DNA from: Hippopus hippopus | Lineage: Eukaryota > Mollusca > Bivalvia > Cardiida > Cardiidae | Length of the DNA: 64,000 nucleotides | Direction: 5' to 3' | NCBI GenBank assembly: GCA_946811185.2 | Contig: OX328096.1 | Span: 22,633,881 to 22,697,880 of the forward strand | In this document: in pieces, positions 57,650 to 64,000 of the stretch | Position numbering within the stretch: position 1 is the stretch's first letter | Layout: every line of letters begins with the position of its first letter | Program-made: the position numbers and the translations under genes | Notes under the pieces: model-generated | Databases searched by the model: none | Seen by the model: only the letters and a program-made list of their open reading frames with translations | Told to the model about the DNA's origin: nothing

Positions 57650-58680
57650 TAGTACATATACATTGCTAATGTACATTGCTTTTATACACAATATTAAGCG
57701 GTTTAAATACTTACATGTTAAATAAAGAAGGTCAAACTTTTTCACAACATTTAAATGATGTGCTATACATGACGTCCATATCTGGCTGTTGCAACGTCAA
57801 GCTCTTTTGAAAGTTTGCTATCACACATTTCTGGCGTTAGTTTTCTCGTCTCATGACAAATAGTAGTTTCAACTGTCCATCAAAGCTTGGTTTAGGTGAA
57901 TATACATTTTCTTTCAAGTGTCCTCACGAGAAAAAAGTCCAAAGAACTAGGGTCAGGGAAATGAGGGGGTGGGGCAAACACTATCAATCCTGAAAGAGAT
58001 TTAGTTTTCCCGGAAGTTTCATGAAGCTACGACAATACTGAATGTGCTGTATGGGATTTGCTCCATTCTGTTGGAACCAAGTGCCTTTAATTGCATTTTC
58101 TCTATAAAGCTGGCAAAAACGTTTTTTTCAGCAATGTTGGGTAACGTTTACTGATTACTGTCTGCATACCTCCACCTTGTTTCAAAACAAATGGTCCAAT
58201 CACACCACAATAACTAAATGCCACCCATACCATCATCATTTTTATTATGTAGAGGAGTTTCATAATAAATGTGAAGCAGCACCTCATACAGCACATTCAG
58301 CATTGTAATGGCTTCATGAAACTTTCGTGAAAACTTCATCTTCAAGACTGACAATGTTTGGCCCCCTCATTCCACGGACCTTAGTCCTATGAACTTTTTC
58401 TTTTGGGGACACTTGAAAGAAAATGTACATTCACCTAAACAAAAACAGTGCTGGAGAGTTGAAACAAGCTATTCGTCGAGAGATAAGAAAAATAACTCCA
58501 GAATTGTGTTCATCAGTGATCGCAAACTTTCAAAAAAAGCTTGGCGTGGCAATAGCCAAGAATGGACGTCATGTAGAGTACATCATTTAAATGTTGTGAA
58601 AAGTTTGACCTTTTTTATTTAACATTTAAGTATTTAAAGTACTTAACATTGTATATCAAACAAAATTGTAATTATTGTAG
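57650..58680. pseudogene. Two head-to-head broken Tc1/mariner-type transposase fragments
   Basis: Minus-strand copy, about 58285 down to 57650: reads MVWVAFSYCGVIGPFVL, then a stop, then WFQQNGANP in another frame, then a broken DPSSLDFFL stretch. Plus-strand copy, about 58286 to 58680: reads STDLSPMNFFFWGHLKENV (frame of 58389), then shifts frame and continues with IRREIRKITPEL and KNGRHVEYI. These are the WQQDGAxPH, DLxPxDFFLWGxLK and C-terminal motifs of Tc1/mariner-like transposases; the catalytic Asp of the QQDGA motif is Asn in the left copy. The 3' parts are inverted copies of each other, for example TTTAAATGTTGTGAAAA at 58587 and its complement at 57737. Both are dead. Confidence 0.8.
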
Positions 58681-59002
58681 AGTATCGTGATATAAATTAA
58701 AATAAGGTATGTACTGGCAGTAAAAAAATGTTACAGATTAAAACTGTGTCAGATATTATGAATCACCCTGTACTTGCCTCTTCTGTAAGCTCAATACACG
58801 TTCGCTTAATACAGGTTGGTTGCCAGATTCAGGTGATGACAAAGACAGTTGCACACAGTTTTACATATCATATACTAGTATCTTGAATTTTTGATTGCAG
58901 ATAAAAGAGTTTAATATTTTATTTCCGCCAACAGTCTTTCATTGAAGAAGGGTAAAGTAAATTGCATCCGTAGAAGATATTAAAGATTAGAGTCATACTC
59001 AA

Positions 59003-59240
59003 TGAAAATTGGGTTGAATACAATTGCAAAAAGTATCGACCCATGTCAGCCTACACAGTTTACGCAGGCTGACATGAATAGAAACTTTTTGACTTTTTTT
59101 TTTTAATTGTTCTGCATGTCTGAGGACCATTCTACTTCATGATTTAGTCGATTGTGAGACAAAAAGAATCTTCTGGATCCACTTGTTTGGTACAATGCAT
59201 CAAGGGGCTTCATTAAACCCCCTTTTCCCAGAGCGTTGTT
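59003..59240 (-). mobile_element. MITE-1 copy
   Basis: Core ACCCATGTCAGCCTACACAG near the left, then TTCTGCATGTCTGAGGACC; ends CCCCTTTTCCCAGAGC. Confidence 0.7.
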
Positions 59241-59692
59241 CATTTGCATGTCGTTCTAACATGAAACATGTATGTTGCGCGTTGGAATTGGAAGACTTGC
59301 ATGCAAAGTTGTATTCATTAGTAATTTTACCAGACAACAAATAGCTAGACTTGTCCATTTCTTTCTCAGTGTTGTTAGAAATCTAGATTTTCGGTAAGCG
59401 GCTTGTAAATAAATGCCTGTGAAAACATACTGGCAAAAACAAAATGCTTTTGACATAATGTGTTCTAAAGTTGCCTTCTGCAACACGCAGGAGGTCGAAT
59501 GGATGGAGTGAGCTAAAACAACCCGGACATGTTTATACAATGAAAAAGTGACCGACTTTTCTCTTGAGATTGTCAAATATGGCATATTTCTCATCTGTAC
59601 ACACGAAATGTCTCCTTTTACTACATTTTTTTTTCAAAAGTTGCCCTCTACAAGACACAACAAAGTCGCCTGTCGGAAGAAATAAAGTAAAT

Positions 59693-59912
59693 CTTTATCA
59701 AACGACAAATATTTAGACTTGTCGAAATTAAATACATTTGCAGACAACAATTTTAGTGTGGCTAAAATGATGGAATTTGTCCAAGAAGGGGTTGAAAACA
59801 TTGTGGGAAAAGGAGAAAATGCTGGTTTCCAGCATTTTCTCCTTTTCCCACCATGTTTGCAATAGTCTTATTTCTTATGGTCATTAAAACTCGGGATTGT
59901 TTGGTAAAGGGT
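59693..59912 (+). mobile_element. MITE-2, reference copy
   Basis: 220 bp. Left end CTTTATCAAACGACAAAT, right end GGATTGTTTGGTAAAGGG. Core palindrome GTGGGAAAAGGAGAAAATGC then GCATTTTCTCCTTTTCCCAC (59801-59852). Conserved internal words are AAATACATTTGCAGACAAC and GTGTGGCTAAAATGATGG. Other MITE-2 entries were recognised from these. The ends share TTAACCCTT with MITE-3 in several copies. Confidence 0.85.
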
Positions 59913-60103
59913 TTAGTCAAACCAGGCATGTTTACACAATGATAAAGTTACCGAAATGAGCCCCCTAGCTGTCAAACACAGCATACCTCGCAACTGTACA
60001 TTTCGGGTCGATTACGCCAGGTGCCTGACACGTAATCTCCCTAAACCATATGTTTAAACCCCCCCCCCCCCTTTTTTTTTTTTACAACGTGAGACATTAT
60101 TTT

Positions 60104-60323
60104 TGAAAAGGTTGTTTAATGCATCCGCATCAAAGTATCAACCCATATCAGCCTGCACAGGCTGACCAGGGTCGAATTTTCTGCATGTCAGTGAACATTC
60201 TTGCTCATGGATCAGCAAGTTTTTACACATAATAGATTCAAATTACTAGTATGAGACGGTTTGCTTAGAATATAATTGCATTACGAACATGCATTAAGAC
60301 CCCTTTTCACAGAGCACCACTCG
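60104..60323 (-). mobile_element. MITE-1 copy with shortened core
   Basis: CATATCAGCCTGCACAGGCT near the left, then ATTTTCTGCATGTCAGTG; right end CCTTTTCACAGAGCACCACT. Left end decayed next to a C/T homopolymer run (60059-60084). Confidence 0.65.
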
Positions 60324-60448
60324 GTAGTGCGACATTATTGGAATGAGACATTGTTCTTCGGCATATTCTTGTCCGTTTCCGTGAAGACCCGTTTTTATGT
60401 TACCTTAACAGGGTCAGAGAGAATACTTCATCAATACGTGTTGCAAAC

Positions 60449-61370
60449 CATAGGGGTCCGTAGTTTGACTCCTGGCACCCATAGACTATATAGTATAAAC
60501 AAGGGATTTAACTGTATGCAGTCCGTTACTCGCCCCCGGTTACAAAAAACAACGTATCTTTTCTACCCCATCAGTTATTCTCCTATTTTTTTCTACAGCT
60601 GAGAGCTAAAACATTGTTCTACCAGAAAAACATAACTGTTTGTCAGTGGCTAATGCAGTCTGGCTGATACATTCGCTCGAACTTGTAAACCCGCTCAAAA
60701 TTCAGCGCCATTGACATGGGTTCGTACATCCGTTTTCAAGATATAAAATGCACTTTAGATCCAATGAAACGCAGCATTAGCGGCACCCACCCTTTAAGCA
60801 TGTTTAAAAATACTACTGACCTATAGTCTTTATCTTCAATAACGACGAAACGCCTCAAAATTCGTTGAATTTGTGATCCACGTTCTTATTTCGAACAGCT
60901 GAAGCCATCTTCTGTCACGTGACATTGTTTGGAACGAGAAATTTCATCGGTTGATATATACTAACAGTCGTGAATTCAACCAATGAAATTTCGTACAGGT
61001 GCTCACACCTTTTTGTCACGTGACAGTACGGTGACACTGTTTGGAACGAGAAATTTCATTGGTTTATATGCGCGAACGTCAGTATCAAATGTACGAACCC
61101 GTGTCAATGTCGAAGATTTTTGAGCGACTTTACAAGTTCGAGCGAATGTATCAGCCAGACTGCATTAGCCACTGACAAACAGTTATGTTTTTCTGGTAGA
61201 AAAATGTTTTAGCTCTCAGCTGTAGAAAAAATTAGGAGAATAACTGATGGGGTAGAAAAGATACGTTGTTTTCTTGTAACCGGGGGCGAGTAACGGGCTG
61301 CATACAGTTAAATCCCTTGTTTATACTATATAGGCTATGGGTGCCAGGAGTCAAACTACGGACCCCTATG
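60449..61370. mobile_element. 922-bp foldback element with ~300-bp arms and 8-bp target duplication
   Basis: The left arm (60449 to about 60740) and right arm (about 61090 to 61370) are inverted copies with few differences, starting CATAGGGGTCCGTAGTTTGA at each end. TTGCAAAC lies directly outside both ends (60441-60448 and 61371-61378). The roughly 350-bp centre holds two direct copies of TTTGGAACGAGAAATTTCAT (60928, 61040) and one inverted relative with GTCACGTGAC (about 60975-61024). No transposase is encoded. An 8-bp duplication fits hAT or P-superfamily transposases. Confidence 0.85.
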
Positions 61371-61757
61371 TTGCAAACTAGTCAGTTTTGAAAATGAGCT
61401 CTACCGAAGTTGGGCTCACGGAAAATATCGGTATCTCAGATAAATTAGCAGTTCGCAGTTTCGAAAAACATTGTTGGACAATTGTTGGCAACTGCTTCTT
61501 TTATTATCGGACACAGCACAGTCCATTGGTTTTTTGACAAGCTTCACCCTTTATTACCTAATATAAGACCAGGTGTCCCACTATATTACCCTGCCGAACA
61601 TCGCCTTGAGTCAATTGTCAGCATTTTCACATATTTCTAAACTCGGATGGAAAATATCGTTACTTTCATCGTGTTCTACGATAATTTACCTTTAATCTGG
61701 TACATAGTACTGAATAAATAGACTATAATATATAATCTTTATTACATATATATATGT

Positions 61758-62012
61758 GAGCCATGCTCTGGAAACATCATTTCGTCTCCATGATGCATTG
61801 TACCAAGCAAGTCATCATATAATTATAGACCCATGAAATCTATTTTGTCTAACAACCGGCAGAGTCATGAGGTAGACTGGTCCTCTGACATGCAGAAAAT
61901 TGACCTATAGCAAAAAGTTTCGATCCATGTCAGCCTGCGCGGACTGCGCAGGCTGACATGGGTCGATGCTTTTTGCAGATGCATTCAGCCCCCTTTTCAA
62001 AGAGCATGGCTC
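61758..62012 (+). mobile_element. MITE-1, full-length reference copy
   Basis: 255 bp, starts GAGCCATGCTCTGGAAA and ends TTTCAAAGAGCATGGCTC, so the ends are inverted repeats of about 17 bp. Off-centre lies a nearly perfect palindrome, CATGTCAGCCTGCGCGGACT then GCGCAGGCTGACATG (61929-61963). Typical internal landmarks are AAGTCATCATATAATTATAG and GACATGCAGAAAATTGACC. No coding capacity. All other MITE-1 entries were recognised by comparison with this copy. Confidence 0.85.
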
Positions 62013-62624
62013 CTGTATATTTATAGATGAATAGATAATTAAGGTCGAAACTTCGGAAGTGGACAAGTGTTTCTCTTCTCACCGTGAGATGGAAATTTTA
62101 ATACTGCAGTGAATATACTGAACGAATCTGATAGGTTAATGAAATTTGAATGATGCTAAAAATAGCTTGGACCAATATGATTCTTCCAAAATGCGACTTT
62201 TTTTTTCTATTAAAAGATACCATTCGATCAATGGATCAGTCAATGCATGTCATACAGGTTCTGGGGTCGGCAAAAGATAGGTGCCTGATACGAGTAGATC
62301 TACTCGTTTACCGTATTGCTGGCCCCCTTTATTCTTTCACTATACATTATACGACAAATGAATGTGCCTGCAGTAGGCAGCTTTGGGAAGCATTTTACGG
62401 AAAGAAAAATGACATTGGAAAACACAAAATGCATTCGCAAGAAGGATCTAAAATAAGGAGGTTTCAGTAGACCGAATAATGCAACAGTACCTTTCCCCTT
62501 GCCTTTATGTGCAAGATTCAGTAATGTTGACCAGAGCAAAGGCTGTATCTTACCAAGAGATTTTACAGAGGTTTATATAGGAGTGAGTCTGCAAATTCTT
62601 TGAATATTAAGTTTTTTCACTAAA

Positions 62625-62705
62625 TCATGTATTGAGGGTACTCATTGGAACTGTTTCAACGATACAATTCTTATGAGTACTTTCAAGAAGGGTTTTTAGT
62701 AAATA
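62625..62705. mobile_element. MITE-4 core remnant
   Basis: TGTATTGAGGGTACTCATTG and CTTATGAGTACTTTCAAGAA around TTTCAACGATAC, 100 bp upstream of exon 3. Confidence 0.5.
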
Positions 62706-62805
62706 GCTAAAGAAATGTTACTATTTTGAACCTAGAATTATTCTGTTAGTCTTTGGTATAAAATCTGTAAGCACCTATAATCAATCGGGTCCACTCTATT
62801 TTCAG

Positions 62806-62967
62806 GTTATGCCAGATATCTCCTAAACAACATCTATTATCCATACCTACCATACCTTCCAGCCACCGATACCCTGTCCTTCTTCGCCCAAAACTCGGCC
62901 AACGCCCAGGTTCAAGCAGCTCTTCAGGCACAATCCGCCCATCATAGAATCTACGACTTACAGAAAG
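62806..62967 (+). CDS. Third coding exon (residues 126-179) of the TNRC18/BAHCC1-like gene
   Basis: The exon follows CTCTATTTTCAG and precedes the consensus donor GTGAGT. It is 162 nt, stop-free in the phase set by exon 2, and again ends after base 1 of a codon. It encodes GYARYLLNNIYYPYLPYLP, then an Asn/Gln/Ala-rich stretch (about 153-170) and HHRIYDLQKG at 171-180. Vertebrate TNRC18 has, after its QIWFSHSHE motif, a GYPRF stretch, a second hydrophobic LP-containing stretch and then QHRFYGTQKD; the order and spacing agree. The remaining protein is downstream of the window. Codon use is more GC-rich at third positions than the surrounding AT-rich intron DNA, as expected of a real exon. Confidence 0.75.
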
Positions 62968-63334
62968 GTGAGTTTTTTTTTATAATATATCGCTTTGCCT
63001 GTTTTAATGGTGCTTCAACAAGCCACTTCCATTTCTGTCATATCACGGCGACAGCTTTCTTATTCATGCCTTCTCTAGCTTCTACCAGTTAGTTCTCTGT
63101 TGCCGATCTGCATTGAAATAATGCTGGCTAAGAAGCGATATCGCACCAAAGGGTCGTTTTTTACTAGATGAATTGATGTCAGATTATTTAGATTTTGATA
63201 TTGTGTATTCTGTATGTTCGGCTGGTGGCCTCTATGTAGATGGTAGAATTAAACTTGGAAAATTGGAAATTTGTTAAGTTGGAATCTTATTTTACATTTG
63301 TTACGTATGTTGTGATACAATCTAGAAACGTTGT
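62968..63334 (+). other. Start of intron 3
   Basis: Follows donor GTGAGT of exon 3; no repeat recognised before the MITE-1 at 63335. Confidence 0.6.
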
Positions 63335-63779
63335 GAGCCATGCTCTGCGAAAAGGTGGTGCATCTGCGCGGACTGACATGGGTCGAAGCATTTTGATATT
63401 GATTAGTTTTCTTCATTTCAAAGGTCCATCCTGATTATAGACAGAATGGGGACATATGGCTTGCAACACGCGAAAAGGGGCATTCGGACATTTGCGTAAA
63501 GTGTCGTCTCGGATCAGCCTGCGCAGTCGGCGCAGGCTAATCCGAGACGGCACTTTACGACTACATTAGATTTTGTGCTACAGAAGAATTGCACAAAACA
63601 GAAAATTACATAAAAACGGAAAGTGTCGTTTCGGTTTAGCGCAGGCTGATCCGAGACGACGCTTTACGCAAATGTCCGAATGCCCCTTTTTGCGTGTTGC
63701 AGGCCATATTATACAATTACTTTCTTGGTATAATGCATTACAAAGGTGCAATAAACCACCATTTGCCAGAGTGCCGCTC
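63335..63779 (-). mobile_element. MITE-1 copy interrupted by another foldback
   Basis: GAGCCATGCTCTGCGAAAAG at the left and GCCAGAGTGCCGCTC at the right. The middle is split by the element at 63454-63709. Confidence 0.7.
63454..63709. mobile_element. 256-bp foldback nested in MITE-1
   Basis: ATATGGCTTGCAACACGCGA then GGGGCATTCGGACATTTGCG at the left, complemented at the right end. Inside are a complete palindrome, CGTCTCGGATCAGCCTGCGC with its complement, and a second partial arm near 63618-63670. The GGATCAGCCTGCGCAGTC core resembles that of the MITE-1 host, so the two may be related. Confidence 0.75.
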
Positions 63780-64000
63780 AAATATTACCATAGGTATTCC
63801 ACATTATTTTCTGCAAATAGCAATTTCTTTTGCATCTGATCATTCCATATGCTGCTATGGCCATAGCAACTTTCCTCTATTTGAAATCCGTCTGGGTTTT
63901 GCTTTTGACAAATGTCTCTAGGGCAAACAAAGTGTCTGATTTTGGTCTACAGGTTTGCCATTGTTCATTTTGTCTAGAGTGTTCGTATTATTTGGTTAAA

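Larger units (their letters stand above)
46511..62805 (+). other. Intron 2 of the TNRC18/BAHCC1-like gene (16,295 bp)
   Basis: Opens with GTAAGT and closes with TTTTCAG. It hosts an intact mariner, nested SINE/MITE insertions, long palindromes and the head-to-head transposase fragments. No additional in-phase exon was recognised. Confidence 0.7.

Noticed and set aside
58389..58622. 77-codon frame as an intact gene
   Set aside because: Only its first 20 or so residues are transposase; the homology continues in another frame, so it is a broken fragment.

Overview
This window looks like AT-rich nuclear DNA from a marine invertebrate, most likely a bivalve mollusc. The evidence is long introns, tRNA-derived SINEs, a bivalve-type LINE fragment, many foldback MITEs with palindromic cores, and large repeats of the type known from oysters and mussels (terminal hairpins around 140-175 bp tandem modules). 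I see no bacterial gene, rRNA, true tRNA gene or CRISPR array. The species call is inference.

One host gene is visible, on the + strand. Its first coding exon (16007-16386, ATG at 16128) is joined through introns of 30,007 bp and 16,295 bp to exons at 46394-46510 and 62806-62967. All three introns that touch these exons interrupt the codon after its first base, and all acceptors and donors are AG/GT. The 179 readable residues (start of residue 180 split) resemble the N-terminus of the vertebrate TNRC18/BAHCC1 family, the relatives of Drosophila winged eye. The BAH-containing C-terminus would lie to the right of the window.

Everything else is upstream sequence (1-16006) or intron, and is mostly transposon-derived. 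An apparently intact mariner (50856-52195) carries 33-bp terminal inverted repeats, a TA duplication and a 357-aa DD34D transposase. Broken coding elements are a LINE ORF2 C-terminus (18864-19535) and two head-to-head fragments of another Tc1/mariner transposase (57650-58680). Two SINE families occur. SINE-1 has the tRNA head plus a core near GAGGATTGATGA; SINE-2 is about 205 bp and ends in TTTAAACATATTT on the minus-strand copies.

MITE families used below. MITE-1: GAGCCATGCTCTG ends, AGCCTGCGC core palindrome. MITE-2: CTTTACCAAAC ends, GGGAAAAGGAGAAAATGC core palindrome. MITE-3: TTAACCCTTA ends, GATCAGACTGCAC core palindrome. MITE-4: CAGAGCTCC ends. MITE-5: GGGCCCGTATTCACC ends. MITE-6: CCCTTGTTTTCAG ends. 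Further single foldbacks include a 922-bp element with 300-bp arms and an 8-bp target duplication (60449-61370).

The observations I rate most worth checking are: (1) the large tandem-module elements at 4621-6797 and 16541-17812, whose 5' hairpins have different stem sequences but keep pairing, the GAA loop and the match to their own 3' end, while sharing an almost identical 3' hairpin, consistent with non-autonomous Helentron-type elements; (2) the 922-bp foldback; (3) the intact mariner; (4) nested insertions that give a relative age order of the families; (5) a MITE-6 copy ending about 50 bp from a splice acceptor of the host gene.
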